In this document: one piece after another, positions 21,654-35,561 of the stretch
How the letters are laid out: each line of letters begins with the position of its first letter
Position numbering within the stretch: the first letter of the stretch is position 1
From: Ailanthus altissimus
Taxonomy: Eukaryota; Streptophyta; Magnoliopsida; Sapindales; Simaroubaceae
NCBI GenBank assembly: GCA_946807835.1
Contig: OX327695.1
Span: 24,968,501 to 25,032,500 of the forward strand
Direction: 5' to 3'
Length of the DNA: 64,000 nucleotides
The notes under the pieces: generated by a model
What the model saw: only the letters and a program-made list of their open reading frames with translations
What the model was told of the DNA's origin: nothing
The model's database searches: none
Position numbers and translations under genes: made by a program

Positions 21654-23895
21654 TGTTGTGTGATATGGTGTGTGATGTGTATAATTTCAAAAATTAAATA
21701 CGCAATGGAAGTATTCATACATATTAAACAATATGTAACATATTCAAGCATGTATGATCATTCAAGTACATATATATCTCATATATATATTTCATGCATG
21801 ATATAAAATGAATAACAAATAAATAACCTACTCGGATATGAAGGTAGCTTTACAAATCTTCAAGAACTCCAAGCTTCAATTTGTTGAGCTCACCTTGAAG
21901 TGTTCCCTTGCACAATTCTAGTTCACAACTAAATCCGGTGGGATTGTGAAGCTAGAATGGCAGCCTTGAATTTCCAGCAAATGATTATTTTAACACTTAA
22001 AACAATTTGTCCTTTTGATTACTACCAAGAGATGAGAAGAATTGGGTGTTTTCTATAGTTCTTTACAACTCTATATGTTGTAGCTTGGTAAGCCTTTGCA
22101 TTTTCTCTCAACACTTTGAGAAAAACACTTAGGAAAAGCTCTCAATCCTCTCTCTTTTCTCCTAGTACGAATTTCACTCTATCTTGCACACATTGAACTC
22201 TTTCAATTCTTTCTTAAGTGCAAAGAATGATTTCTCTTAGTGCTCCACCACCACTTAACCATGTTTGCCATTACAAACATTAATCTATCATATTTTTCAC
22301 TCACCAATTTGATTCAACCAATTGAATCAATTTCTAGAGAGTAAATGGCATTTAATCAATGTTAAGTGGTTTTACCACTTCCTTAGTGCATCATTTAAGA
22401 ATTACAAAGTGATAAACTTTTCTTATTATTAATAACAAGTGCATTCTCCATTAGTAAATGGTGTTTGCCACTTATTCCAATTAATAATAATAATTTGATT
22501 AATATATAAAATATTAATAATTCAAAACTATTTTGAATATTTACATTTACCATATATGTATTTACTAAGAAAGGTAAATAGGTAAATACATGGTAAATAA
22601 TTTATGGAGCAAGATTATGTCACTTGTCAAATTTCTTATTGGTTAACAACTCTTGTAAACCAATAATGTGTTTTACCTTCAATTATTGACAAGTGAATAA
22701 TAAAAGGAACCTAGAAACATTTTTCATTTTACTGAAAATTGTTGGATTAATTATTCAATCCAATTCGCCGCCCCAGTGCACAACGAGTACACTTCATATT
22801 GTGAGACTCTCTAGGTCCATGCCCGATTTGTCATATGAAACTATTTCACACGTCCGTGAACAATGTCCCACACACATGTTACAGATATTACAAAACGGCG
22901 CATTAGACCATACAAGTTGAGGTTATAACATATTCGTATAATCCTTCCATCATAAATATCCTAGAAGAGCGGAGATATAGATCAACACCGTCAAGTCTCC
23001 ATGTGCTCAACCATAAACTTATCTCTAGATTTGTATTTCAAAAAATAATATCCGTAAACACTTTCACGATATTATTTTCCCAAGAAATTCTTGGATGTCT
23101 GCTTATGGCCATAAGATTTTCTGAAATACAATCTTAGAGTTACATGATATTTTACTCACCCAATTGAGTTGATGGATCCCATATCTGTACACACCGGACT
23201 CCATGAGCATCGGATCATACCCAGCGACACCCAGCGGTCAGACCATGAAAGGTATCTGACATGTGTGAAACCAAAGTATGATGGATCACTCACAAGTCCA
23301 CCGTGGCACTCAGGTCTAAGGACCACGAATACTACTCAACTCGAAAGATCCTCCATTGACGGCTTTATGGGATGTCTATTGGAGATCTTTGTGAGTCTGT
23401 TCAATATTCAGTCCTTACTGAATACTTGTATCTCTATACGAGTTTCCACTAAACTCATGGTCTGCTAAGACTAACTATCTGGACTATCTAGATATAGACA
23501 TACACTGATCTATATATATATTAAGATCTTCACTAGCAGACCCGCATTAGTGAAGGTAGATCAGGAACATTAAATTTAAGAACATATTTGCATAACAACA
23601 TTTCTTAGCACCATTTGCAACCCATTGCAACTATGTCATTATTAATATATTCTTAGGTCTTTGTCCCATTTCAGACAAGGCTCTAACTCTTTAGATTTTA
23701 CTAACTCTTAGTTCTGATCTAAACTCCTTTAGATCAGATCTGAACTCGTTCAGATCATACAATGTCTAAAACGTTACAAGCATCTTACCATATTTATAAA
23801 TAAAATAATTAGTGATATATTGAAATCATAAATGTATAAACATAAAGCAAATATTTATACATAAAAGGGATGGCACGTAAGCACAAATCCCAACA
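21654..23895 (-). mobile_element. Solo LTR F (long-LTR family 1), inside copia gag
   Basis: 2242 bases on the minus strand, ends TGTTGTGTGA and AATCCCAACA as written on the plus strand. Flanks GTTAG (21649-21653) and GTCAG (23896-23900) form a 5-bp duplication with one change. It carries the longest version of the antisense frame shared by the family (23169-23468). Confidence 0.86.
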
Positions 23896-23900
23896 GTCAG

Positions 23901-26843
23901 GGTCATCTAAATTTGAAGTAAAGAGAAAAGACATTCAAGAAATGGCCCATAATAAAGTCATTTTGTCTTTAGGCGATAAGGTATTGACGAAGGTTGCTAA
24001 TAAAAAGACAACTCTTGGTCTTTGGAAGAGGTTAGATGATCTTTATATGATAAAGTCATTGGCCAACCGATTACATATAAAGAAAAAACTGTATCGGTTG
24101 TCTATATCAGATAGGATATCGATAAAAGACCATATAGATGCCTCAAACAAGATCATAATCGATTTAGAGACTATCAATGTGAAGATATGGGATAAAGATA
24201 AGGCAATCATTCTGTTGGGTTCCCTTCCTCATAGTTATGAGTACTTTATTAATACGCTATCCTACAACATAGAGAGTTTAACTATGAAGGATGTCAAATC
24301 ATCATTAAACTCAAAGTATTAAAAAAAAAGATATAAGTTAATACAAAGGTATTATTTGTAAGAGGAATGGCTTAAGATCACATTTTAAGGGTATTCCTAA
24401 GAAGTGCTATTACTGTAAGAAAAATGGACACTTCATAAAGGATTATCCTGAGAAGAAAGCTAAAGATAAGAAGAAAGAGGTAGATGTTGCTTTAGCTTAT
24501 GAGAATATATATGACAGTGCAGAAACTCTTGTAGCTTCTTATGGTAAGAACTCTAATAAGTGGATTCTAGATTCTGGTTGTACATTCCACATGTACCTAT
24601 ATAAGTCTTTGTTTATTAATTTTCAGTCCATTGATGGTGGTAAAGTGTTAATGGAGAAGGATATGGCTTGTTAAGTGATAGAAATTAGTAATGCCAGACT
24701 TAGGTTACATGATAGAAAAGTGAGAGAGTTATTAGAAGTTAGGTATATTCTTGACCTTAAGAGGAACTTGATTTCACTGGGTATATTAAACCAAAATGAG
24801 TGTTCTGACATAATAGAAAAATGGATTCATAAAGTGTTAAAAGGTTCTATAGTTGTGATGAGATATGATATGCATAAAGGTGTATATGTGTTAAGAAGAG
24901 ATGCAGTGAGTGATTCTGCATCATTCTCTATTAATGATAAGAATATGTAAACCAAGTTGTGGCATATAATGTTAGTTCACTTAGATGAAATGAATCTAAA
25001 TGAGTTATATGAAGAAAAAAAAGGTGTTCAATGAAGATAAGTTCTAGCTATTAGAGTTTTGTAAGTATTGTGTACTTGGTAAAGCACATAGGATAAGATT
25101 TAATTCATGAGAGCATAAAATAAAGGGCACTCTTGATTATATACTTTTAGATATTTGGGAGCCAGCACAGGCAATCATTTATAGTGGAGTAAAGTATTTC
25201 TTTACATTCATTGATGATTATTCAAAGAAGTTATGGGTATATGTGTTGAAGAACAAGAAAGAAGTGTTTGAGATGTTCAAAACATAGAAAGCTCTTGTTG
25301 AAATTCAAACCAACAAGAAGATTAAGAGGGTAAAGACTGATAATGGCCTCGAGTATTACAACAAAAAGTTTGATAATTTTTTTGCCTTTAACGTTTGTGC
25401 CAAGCATAAGATCGTAAGGCACAAAACTATGAGATCAACACCATAGTAGAATGATCTAGCAAAGAGGATGAATAGAACTTTGCTAGAAAGAGTTAGATGC
25501 ATGTTGACCAATACAAGAGTGTCTAAATCATTTTAGGGGTGAGACTGTAATAACAATAGACTTCAAGACACTATAAGAGAAATGATTAAGAAGCCCTCTT
25601 AAGTATGATCACTTTAGGATATTTGGTTACCCAACTTTCGTACATGTGAAGCAAGATAAATTGAACCTAAAGCATTAAGGGGATATTTATAATGTATCTC
25701 AAAGGTGTGAAAGGATACAATATGTAGTGTGATGAGTTGAAGCAACCAAAGAGTATCATAAGTAGAGATGTGACGTTCGATGAGACAATAATGATGAAAG
25801 TTCTTAAAAAAGAAGAAAAAGAAGAACTTGTGCCTAATGAAGTTTTAGCACCATAAATAAGTTAAAGTTGAAGTGAAGATTAAAAGTAGATCTGAAATGC
25901 CCCAATATCAACACTTCAGCTAGTTAATCCTTGAAGTTGAATAAAAGACACTGGTTATTTCTTTTAAGTCCACCCAAAGTCAAATTAGAACTCTTGAGAT
26001 GAAACTTAAAGAGTATCAATTAGGTAGAGATAAGCTAAGGAGAATGATAAATTTACCTATAAGATATGCACAAGCAGATTTAATTGCTCATGCATTTAAT
26101 TAAGTATTTATTCTTGAGTTTGATGAGCTTAAGATATATAGAGAGACTATGAAGAGTGAAAATAGTGAAAAATGACAACAGGGCATGGAGGAAAAGATAA
26201 GTTCTCTTCCCAAGAATAATATTAAGAATTGATGGAGAATTCTCAAGGTAAGAAACTAGTTGGGTGCAAGTCGTATACAAGGTTAAATAGGGGATACTGA
26301 GAGTAGAGCCTACGACGTTTAAAGCTAAGCTAGTAGCAAAAGGTTTCTTTAAACTTGAGGGGATAGACTTTTATGAGATATTCTCACTAGTAGTCAAGTA
26401 CACATCTATTAGGATTCTGTTACCTATATGTGCGAATCTTGATTTACATCTGGAGCAGATGTATGTAAAGATAACTTTTCTATATGGAGAGTGTGAAGAG
26501 AAATTATACATGGCATGGCCATAAAAGTTGAAGAACCTGGCATGAAGGAGCATGCTTGTTTGTTGAAGAAATCACTGTATGAATTGAAGCAATGTTCTAG
26601 GCAATGATATAAGAGATTTCATGATTTCATGATGACTTATGGGTTCAATAGAAGCGAGTATCACGGTTATGTATACTTTAAGAGCCTAACTAATGGATTA
26701 AGTATGTATTTACTTTTATATGTGGATGATATGCTAATTGCATGTAGAGATATGAAAAAAATATAGAAATTGAAGAAACAGTTAACTCGTAAGTTTGAAA
26801 TGAAGGATTCGGGAGCAATAAAGAAGATTTTGGGTATAGATAT
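23901..26843 (+). pseudogene. Copia P gag-pol: gag end, protease, integrase, first part of RT
   Basis: Plus-strand polyprotein of the Tork/Tnt1-like copia type (inferred). Order seen: gag core (KKTTLGLWKRLDDLYMIKSL, KAIILLGSLPHSYE), a zinc knuckle at about 24405-24450 (CYYCKKNGHFIKDY, last Cys lost), protease WILDSGC at 24561-24581, the GAG-pre-integrase region (24675-25080, with YCVLGKAHR), integrase D of DIW near 25150, TDNGLEY near 25335, then NDLAKRMNRT at 25450 where the catalytic Glu is Lys (AAG at 25462-25464), and RT with YVDDM at 26719-26733 and MKDSG. Order protease-integrase-RT is diagnostic of copia. Many stops and frameshifts show it is dead. RT is cut by solo LTR G and resumes at 29404. 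Confidence 0.92.
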
Positions 26844-29398
26844 TGTAGTAACTAGTATCCATAATCGGTAAGAATATGTATTTATATATATATATATATA
26901 TATATAAATATACATATTTTATTTGTATGTGGGTGATACTTGATTTATATATTGTTATTAGTAGTGTCTGTATAGGTTAAGGACGTATTATTAGTATTAG
27001 GTTTATTTGCAAGACTTTAGATTTATTTTAGGGACCAAACTGTAATACTTTAAAAGTTTTGGGGGCAAATTCATAAATATAAAAAATTAGCCTCTTAGTA
27101 TAAAAATACACTTTTGAACCCTAATTTACTTATTTTTGGGTCGAACTATCCCTTTAGAGAGAGAGAAGAGAGAAACAGAGGGGAGAGAAAGAAAAGAAAA
27201 AGAAGAAGAAATTGAAATTTTGAATTTTAAGAGGTATATCACAACTATTTCTCAATTTATTGGTGTTAATTAAGTTAATTCCTTTAAGTTTTGATTTTTA
27301 GAAATATGTATAATTGAGGATTTGATGTGTATTTCGTAAGATCTTGTGAGAATTGATGATGATCTATGTAGATAGCTTGATAAATCATGATGAATTGTAG
27401 AATTTCTGCTTAACAGTCTCTTGATCCAGAAATTTTATAAATTGTTGTAATTTGATTCTAGTTTTTCATTTTGAGTATATAAAATTAGACATGTTTAGGA
27501 TCATCTGAGACTTTGAATCGATTGAAAATTCTAGAAATTGAATTTTTTGTGAATTTACCAAAATGACCCTGAAATTCTAAAAATTTCCTATGTGAACAGT
27601 ATGATACAGTGGCAAATAATATTTGGCCTGCTGAATGATCTTCAAAATTTACGAATTTAGGAAATATGATAATTTTATATGTCTAATATGATATACTCAG
27701 AATTAAGAATTTAGATCAATGTGGTTAAATTGTTATAATTTTCTAAAGTGTGTCAGCTCATTGCAGTATTTGATTAACATATTATTAAAGCTATAGAATA
27801 AAATAGTTTTCAAATACTTTTGATAGTGATTTTGAAGTACAATATTTATTATGGATTGTGATATGTGTTAAGAAGGATATATGAGTCAAGAATGATATAT
27901 TCTGATTTTGGAGTAATTTGACATCATTTGATATATTAGAAAATGTTGTTAAGTGTAAGTGGTCAGAATGACAGGTTTTGAGACACCAAGTATTTAGACC
28001 AATTTGATGTGATAAATGCATTGTGTATAATTTTGTAAGCTATTTAAAGTATTTTTGTGTGAATTGTGAGACTTATTAAAGGATTAATCTCTATTGATAG
28101 ATTAAGGAGATTTAAGCCTTGTAGCTGAAAGTGCTAAGAGGTAAGTATACTAGACTTTTACTGAAATTACAATAAACATAGTAATTGTCTATGTATGATA
28201 TTTTAAATGTGCTTAGAAATATGTTTATGTTATGTCAAAGTATATTTGATATGAAATGTGAAAGAAATATGTTTATAAATGTGAGCATTGACATTGAGTA
28301 TTGACATGCATGTGTTTTTGAAAGTGAGCTTTCAAAATAAGATGTGTTTAACAAAGAAAGCTTTTGAAGTGTAATATGTCCATGAGAAATATTTTATATT
28401 TTGAGGGTACTTGAACTCACTGTTGACTTAGTAGGCATTTTATGTGATTTGTGGAGCCTTTATGTGTGGCATTTCATTCGGGATTGGTATATGTTATGTG
28501 TTCCGTATGTAAGGAGGATCCCATTGGTATCTAAAGGAAGAGTAAGTCATCACATTCGAGTGGTGGCGTATTGGTGCATGTGAGAGAACTCATCAATGAT
28601 CAGGGTAAGGGTTTGACTTTTACCTTCGGGCATGAGCATTATATATGTGTAATTTAAAGACCTCATTTGTACTATTTCTCTCATACGGTATGTCGCCTAC
28701 AAGTGACATTTGGCTCATTATGTGATATGTGATATGTAAGTCCTACTAAATAGTAGTTGAGTGATGGTATTCCTATTATATGTTTTGAAAGAATGTGTAA
28801 GCGCTTACATGACATGTGATTTGATAAAATTATGATTTTGATTGATCACAACATATCATACATATGCATTGTATAAATATATATATTTGTATTTGATATA
28901 TGAAAAACTAGTATGCTTACTGAGTTTTATACTCATTATAGTTTATGGTGATTTCAAGTAAATAAGGTACATGTGTGCTTAGCGGATTTGGCAAGGTTTC
29001 TGCTGTTCCTTAGATTCCCTAAGTTTCTAGGTTGCTGAGTATTTCATTTGGAGACACGTGGGATAAGATATTTGATTTGTCCCTATTGAATAAATACTTA
29101 TGTATTATTTTATTGTGTGTGGTTAAATTTGGTTAAAGTTTCACCAAGTGTGGTTATTGGTTGATTTTAAGTAAGAATTTACAATGAATATATTTTGGGC
29201 TTCCGGTAACAAAGTTGCTATTGGTGACGTAGTAGAGTGTTAATCTCTGAGAAAACTCTGCGTATCTCCGGTTTACTAATTGTCCCAGTCATAATTCAAT
29301 TGTTATAATTCTGAAAGAAATTAAAATGAATGTTTAAATATTATTGAATGAATGTAAGTAATGTCGTGTGTCGGATCTTTTGGGTCTGGGGCGTGATA
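26844..29398 (+). mobile_element. Solo LTR G (long-LTR family 2)
   Basis: 2555 bases from TGTAGTAACTAGTATCC to GGGGCGTGATA, with exact 5-bp duplications GATAT at 26839-26843 and 29399-29403. A second copy (G', minus strand) is at 50763-53614, where the end reads GGGGCGTGACA, so the terminal CA has become TA here. The element has an AG-rich leader (about 27160-27235) and intron-like donors (GAG/GTATAT, GAG/GTAAGT) but no coding frame. The host copia RT is rejoined exactly when it is removed. Confidence 0.87.
26881..26906. repeat. (TA)n microsatellite
   Basis: TA run near the left end of solo LTR G. Confidence 0.9.
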
Positions 29399-29403
29399 GA
29401 TAT

Positions 29404-30329
29404 TGTAAGGAAAAGAAGAGATGTTATCTTCTTGATACAGTAGAGATAAATACTCAAGATATAAGAGAAATTTGGTATGTCCAATATAAAGGCTATCTCA
29501 ACTGCTTTACCATACATTTCAAATTTCAGTAGCACAATCGCCAGAATCTGAAGAGGGTAAACTGTAAATGAGTGAAGTACCATATGCTAGCTCTGTTAGG
29601 AGTATTATGTATGCAAAGGTTTGCACGAGACCATACATAACTCAAGCAGTGAGCGTTGTCAGTAGATACATGGCAAATCTAAAGAAAGATCATTGACTTG
29701 AAGTTAAGTAGATTTTGAGATATCTCAAGGAAACATTAGAGCAAGGTTTGTTGTACAAAAAGGGTTGCAAATGAAGGTGAAATGGTAAAATGATATGTTG
29801 ATTCAGATTATACAGGTGACCTCGACAAAAAAGGTTGTTAACTGAATATGTATTTATGGTGTTTGGATGTAATGTATTATGGAGGTCGATTTTACAGCAC
29901 GTGGTGGCACTGTCAATCACAGAGGGAGAGTATATAGTTATTGACAAAGCTATAAAGGAGGCTATGTTGAGGTATCTATGTAGAGATATTGGCTATTGAA
30001 GACATCAACACTGGTGTGTATTATGACAGCCAGAGCGCTATACACCTAAACAAGTATCAAGTGTTTCATGAAAGGTTAAAACACATTGATGTGCAGCTCC
30101 ATTTCATTAGAGAAATTGTTCAAAGTAACGAGATTATTCTAACGAAGATTGTGTCATCTGAAAATTCCACTGATATATTGACTATGCCACTAACCTTTGT
30201 TAAGTTCATCCTATGTAAGGATTTAACCGGAGTCACTATTATGTAAAGGTGATGGTGATACGGAGATGAATGATCATGGAAGTTTCGTGGATGATTTTGA
30301 ATCAAAGAGAGAATTTGTAAAAAGATAAT
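29404..30329 (+). pseudogene. Copia P RT end and RNase H
   Basis: Continues the pol gene interrupted by G. Fragments YLKETLEQGLLY, SITEGEYI and KEAMLRYLCRDIG precede a clean RNase H tail at 29989-30246 (YYDSQSAIHLNKYQVFHERLKHIDVQ, HFIREIVQ, STDILTMPLT), the standard copia RNase H C-terminus. Stops interrupt the upstream part. A purine-rich stretch (AAAGAGAGAA, about 30305) before the LTR may be the decayed polypurine tract. Confidence 0.88.
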
Positions 30330-30822
30330 TGAAAATCACTTTGGAAAAGGTTTGAAATTGAGCCTAGGACGAGGGAACACACAGAGAAAATACAAAGGTG
30401 AGAAGACCTCAGAAGCAAAGTGATAGGCAGGAGCGCCACGATACTCAGTGTGGAGCGCCACTGCGCTGGTGAGACTAAATCTTATTAGGACTCCTAAGTT
30501 ATCTCAATCGATGTATCTTGATCCCACTCAGATTAGGGTTTACATAGAATGTATGTAGACTATATAAGGGCTTTATTTTAACTTGAAAAAAATATCAGAA
30601 ACACAACACAAACATGAAATAGACAATTGAGAGAACATTATTGTAAGTCACACTAAACCTAGAGTGCATTCATGTAAGTTTGTGTCTATCATTCAAATTC
30701 ACATACATATAACATATATATGAGCGCAGCGGATGAGCGGAATACTGATTTTCTAATGATAAACACAATTAAATTTTACATGTATCTTATAAATGTAAAT
30801 TACAAAGGGATTGAGAATGTAT

Positions 30823-32946
30823 TGTTAGGGTCAGTGCTTACGTGCCATATTTGAATGTACATATACTTGTGTATTTATATAAGTGTATATTCCCATTAAA
30901 TCGCTAATACCCATTAATATGATACTATACAATGTAACGTTACAAACATTGTAGATATGAAGGAGTTCGGATCAGATTTAAAGGAGTTTAGATAAGGGCT
31001 CATAGTTAACTATGCTAAGAGATATAAATGCTAAATATTAGTACAGCTAAGGGTTAGCTGGTTATAATACTCAGCATATCCAAGAGTTGGAGCCTTGTTT
31101 GTAATGGGACATAGACCTGGGAATATACTAGTAATTGCATAGTTGCAAGAGTTGCAATCGGGTGCCAAGAAATGCTAGTTGCACAAGTATGTTCTCGAAT
31201 AATTATCCCTAATCTATTTCTGCCAATGTGAGTCTGTCGGTGGATACTTTTAATATAGATCAGCATATGTCGTGCCTATAGAGTATAGATGGTCGTTCCT
31301 AGCCGACTGCGAGCTCGAAGCTCGTATTTACATATGGGTATCCAGTTAGGACTGGATATAGGATAGACTCACGAGGCCCTCCGATAGACACCCTATGTAA
31401 GCCATCAACGAAGGGTCCTCTCTAGTTGAGTAGTATACGTGGTCCTTTGATCTGAGTGCCATGATGGGCTTGTAAGTGATCCACTATACTTTGGTCGCAC
31501 GCATGTCACAAACCATTCATGGTGTGACCGTTGGGTGTCGCTGGGTATGGTCCGATGCTTATGGAGTCCGGTGTGTACAAATATGGGATCTATCAGCTAG
31601 CATAGGAAGTTTGATATCCAGATGCTTCGAGATTGTATCTCAAAAGTCTTATAGTCACAAGCATTAATCCTAGGAAAGAGTTCTGTCAGAGTAGAACAAT
31701 ATGGCAAAGGAATTTGCACATATTAATCAGTGAGATACAAGTCTAGAGATAAGACATGGATAAGCACTAGGGGACTTGACGGTGATAATCTATATCCCCG
31801 CACATTCAGGATATCATGACGAAAAGACTATACATATGTGTTGTAACCTTAACTTGTATAGTTCAACGCGCTGATTTGTAATATTTGTAACGTATGCGTG
31901 GAGCATTGCTCATGGACTCATGAAATAGTTTTATTTGACGAATCGAGTGTAGAACCTAGGGAGTCCTGCAATATAAAGTGTACTCGTTGTACACTGGGAC
32001 AGCGTGCCGGATTAAATTGTTTAATTCAGAAATATTCAGCACTATTACGGGAATGCGTGCATATCTGTATTTAAGTGTTAAATATAATAATTAGTTAATA
32101 ATTATTATGTACTAATTGTATAATGACACGTGGCGCATTGTGCACCTTCGGTTGAGTTTACTCAAAGTGGATTTGGTGGGACCCACTAGGGTATAGACTT
32201 GGTAATTATTTATGAGGGGCAAAATGATCATTTTATATTTTAATTATTTAATTATTAAATAATCAAAATATCTCACTTATTATATTATATTTTTTTATTA
32301 TATTATATGATATTATATTATATATATTAATATTATATTTTGGGTGCCAAATAGTTGGCACCCATTATTAATATTATATTATTATTATATATATTATATT
32401 ATTATTTTATTTTATATATATATAAAGGGAAGAGAGAAAGAAATGAAAATGAGAGAATGGTGTGTTTTGATTTTGCCGAGAGAAGAAATAGAGAAAGAAG
32501 AAGAAGAAACAAAAAAAAAAAGGTAGAAGAAAATGAAATTGTTTTATTTTTTTTCACGGTTTCAATTGGAGCAATTGTGAATTGTTTCAAACTCTCTATT
32601 TCTTATCTTTTTAGTGAAAAGATGAAAATACACCTAACCATTTTCGAGTTTAAGAGTTAAACTCAGTGCTGCGTATAGGGCTGTTGTTCTAGCTCACTAA
32701 GCCCACCGTGTTGGTGACTAGAACTGTTTGCGAGTTGGTCTCCATACGGACTCCAAAAAAAATACGTGTATAATGTTACACGTTGAGATGAGTTCTCTAT
32801 ACTACTAATATATTAATGTGATTAATATATTATATTTATTATAATTTACACGCTTTTGCCGCGTAGAATATGTATAAGATACGTATTTTAGGCAATGGAT
32901 ACAATTGCACATACATACACCCACATGTATTAGATCCCCAACAACA
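30823..32946 (+). mobile_element. Solo LTR E (long-LTR family 1), nested in solo LTR D
   Basis: 2124 bases from TGTTAGGGTCAG to CCAACAACA, with exact TGTAT duplications at 30818-30822 and 32947-32951. It is in the opposite orientation to its host D, a member of the same family. The TATA region (about 32411-32425) and upstream hairpin (32342-32363) match copy A. Confidence 0.92.
32342..32363. repeat. Perfect 9-bp hairpin in solo LTR E
   Basis: GGGTGCCAA, loop ATAG, TTGGCACCC; identical to 12608-12629 in copy A. Confidence 0.85.
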
Positions 32947-34559
32947 TGTATTACTTTAGTAAGCCTTTGGATTTTATTGAACTGAAATACCACAATGAAG
33001 TAACCCATTCACAATTCTAGCTCCCCAACATGGTGGGCTTGAGAAGTCTAGAATGACAGCCTCCTTTCCAGTAAAAGATTCAACACTTGAATCTTTATTT
33101 CTACTTTATAATGTGATTGACCAAGATGGAGAAGAATAGATGAAGTATTTTATGCTCTCAACCCTTGAAAGTGTTTTTTAACCCTTAGAAACAAAACTCT
33201 TTATTTCTCTTTCTCTCTTCACTTGTTTTGGCTAAGTTTTCCCTTTTATAAAATTAAGCAACTCTTTGCTTTTTATTTGTGTTGTTATATTTTCCCTCAA
33301 TATAGACAAGCTACGGCCACAAGTATGGCAACTATTGCCATGACCATACTCATTTTTTTTTAGTTTCAATTGTTTATTCAAAGCATACAAAATGAAACCA
33401 AACACACAGATGCATTTGGTCAAAAATTGCATCCAAATGGATGAAACACTTTCATTTCCTTTACTAGCTATAAAATCCCACCATGTATGGTCACTTATCG
33501 TTTTGTCTTTAAAACAATTGTTTACATTAAACAATTGATACACACCAGCAATGTTAATACGTTGGCAAAAAATGCAAGGAAAAAAAGAAACAATTTTATT
33601 TCTTACATTTCACATATTGGCCCTACTATATGACAAACCTATGCATTAGTGTTTCTTTTGTTTATTTAATTACATTAAAATAAATGATTTAATCATATTA
33701 ACTTATTGTAGAAACACATGCCAATTAAGATTAAATAATAATTGTTTGACTTCTATTAAAAATAATATCATATATTATTATTTTATTCAATAAATAATTT
33801 AATGAATAAAATAATAATCTTGCTTGTCCAACAAGTAAGGTCATTTTGATAATTTCTAAGTCAAACAATGATAGGTTTACAATGCGCCACATGTCAACAT
33901 CCTATTAGTCAATAACTATTGGTAACTAATTGATATACTTAACTCTTAAGTCTTGACACGTGTACGACCCGAGAGAAACTGAAGCAAATGTCCGGTCTGC
34001 TGAAGTTTATTGGGTTGAACTATTTAATTTGGTATGCTGCCCCCATGCACAACGAGTACACTTCATATTGTGAGACTCCCTAGGTCTACGCCCGATTCGT
34101 CAAACAGAACTGTTCATGAGTCTGAGATCTATGCCTCACGCACACGTCACAGATATTACAAATCAGCACAATAGACCATACAAGTTGAGGTCATCGCATA
34201 TACGTATAATCCTTTTACCATTTATATCCTAGAGGAGCAAGGATATAGATCATCATCGTCAAATCTCTACATGCTCATCCATGAACTTATCTCTAGACAA
34301 GTATCTCAATAAACAATACACGCAAACACCTTTGCGATATTATTTGACCATGTTGGAAACTCCATTCTTATATTTATTGTTTATGGCCATAAATCTTTCT
34401 GAAATACAGTCTCGGAGTATTCGGATATACAACTCACCCATATGAGCTGACGGATTCCATATCTGCACACACCGAACTCCATAAACATCAAACCATACTC
34501 AGCGACACATAACGGTCAAACCATGAAAGGTCTTTGACATATATGAGCCAAAGCATGGT

Positions 34560-34707
34560 GGATCACTTACAAGTCCACCATTGCGCTCAGGTCAAAGGAT
34601 CACTTATAAGTCCACCATTGCGCTCAGGTCAAAGGATCACTTATAAGTCCACCATTGCGCTCAGGTCAAAGGATCACTTACAAGTCTACCGTCGCGCTCA
34701 GGTCAAA
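34560..34707. repeat. 37-bp tandem repeat, four copies, in solo LTR D
   Basis: Four head-to-tail copies of a 37-base unit containing GGATCACTTATAAGTCCACC and GCGCTCAGGTCAAA, nearly identical. Other family members have one copy at this position, so the amplification is specific to D. The open frame at 34534-34737 is a by-product of the repeat. Confidence 0.95.
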
Positions 34708-35561
34708 GGATCACGTACACTACTCAACTCTAGATGACCTATCATTGACGGCTTCTTAGGATGTCTATTAGCGTCTTCAATGAGCCTGTTCAATATTTAG
34801 TCCTTACTGAATACCTGTATGCTATACGAACTTTCGGTAAGCCCATGGTCAACTAAGAACAACCATCTATACCATTTAGGTAAAGTATACACTAGTCTAT
34901 AAGAAAGGGTTCCATTAACAGACCCGCATCAGTGAATAAGATTAGGAACATATAATTTGAGAATAGACTTGCATAAGAATATTTCTTAGCACCTATTGCA
35001 ACTCCTTACAACTATATTATTACTAATATACTCTCGGGTCTATGTTTCGTTACAAATAAGGTCCTAACTTTTAGATTTTATTGACTTTTATAACCTAATC
35101 GTTCTTAATAGTGCTAACTGTTAGTAATTATAATACTCAACGTTGTTAACCCTTAGCATTGATCTAAACTCCTTTAGGCTATATCTGAACTCCTTCAAAT
35201 CATACAATGTCTGGAGCGTAACAAGCACTATACCATTTAATTAATGAAATCAACGATTTAATAAAAAAGCGTACTGTATAAATATTATAAAATAAAATAT
35301 TCATACAATAATGGGATGACACGTAAGCATGAATCCCAACAATTATTGCAATTCCCTTTATAATGAGAAAGATATTCTTTGTGAGTTCTTTCTTAAGATT
35401 CTTTGTGAACTTTATTGATTCATTAATTAGAAGCAAAACATCGATCCGTTGTGGACGTAGGTAATTTTTTGAACCACATAAATTACTTGTATGTTTTCTT
35501 CTTATTGTTTTCATTGTTTACTACATTATTATACTTGTGTGTGAAGTATTATCCGCCAATA

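Larger units (their letters stand above)
30642..35341 (-). mobile_element. Solo LTR D (long-LTR family 1), itself split by E
   Basis: Plus-strand ends TGTAAGTCACAC and AATCCCAACA, flanked by exact ATTAT duplications (30637-30641 and 35342-35346). After removing E and its duplication it is about 2.57 kb. Its left 176 bases (30642-30817) match the reverse complement of the end of copy C. It contains a private 37-bp minisatellite at 34560-34707. Confidence 0.88.
30330..35561 (+). mobile_element. Second LTR of copia array P, split by solo LTRs D and E
   Basis: LTR text lies at 30330-30641 and 35347-35561. It starts TGAAAATCACTTTGG, has the TATA box CTATATAAGGGC near 30570 and ends CCAATA (CA changed to TA) before another primer-binding site. 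It is the 3' LTR of the long internal region and also the 5' LTR of the truncated one that follows. Confidence 0.85.

Noticed and set aside
26839..29407. 9-bp or longer flanking repeats around G, suggesting a Mutator-like transposon
   Set aside because: The copy G' shows that the element itself starts with TGTA, so part of the apparent duplication is element sequence. With TG...CA ends the duplications are 5 bp (GATAT, TTTTG), which fits an LTR.
34534..34737. Repetitive protein frame with HHCAQVKGS-like units
   Set aside because: It is a read-through of the 37-bp minisatellite; the unit is not a multiple of three, so the frame shifts from copy to copy.
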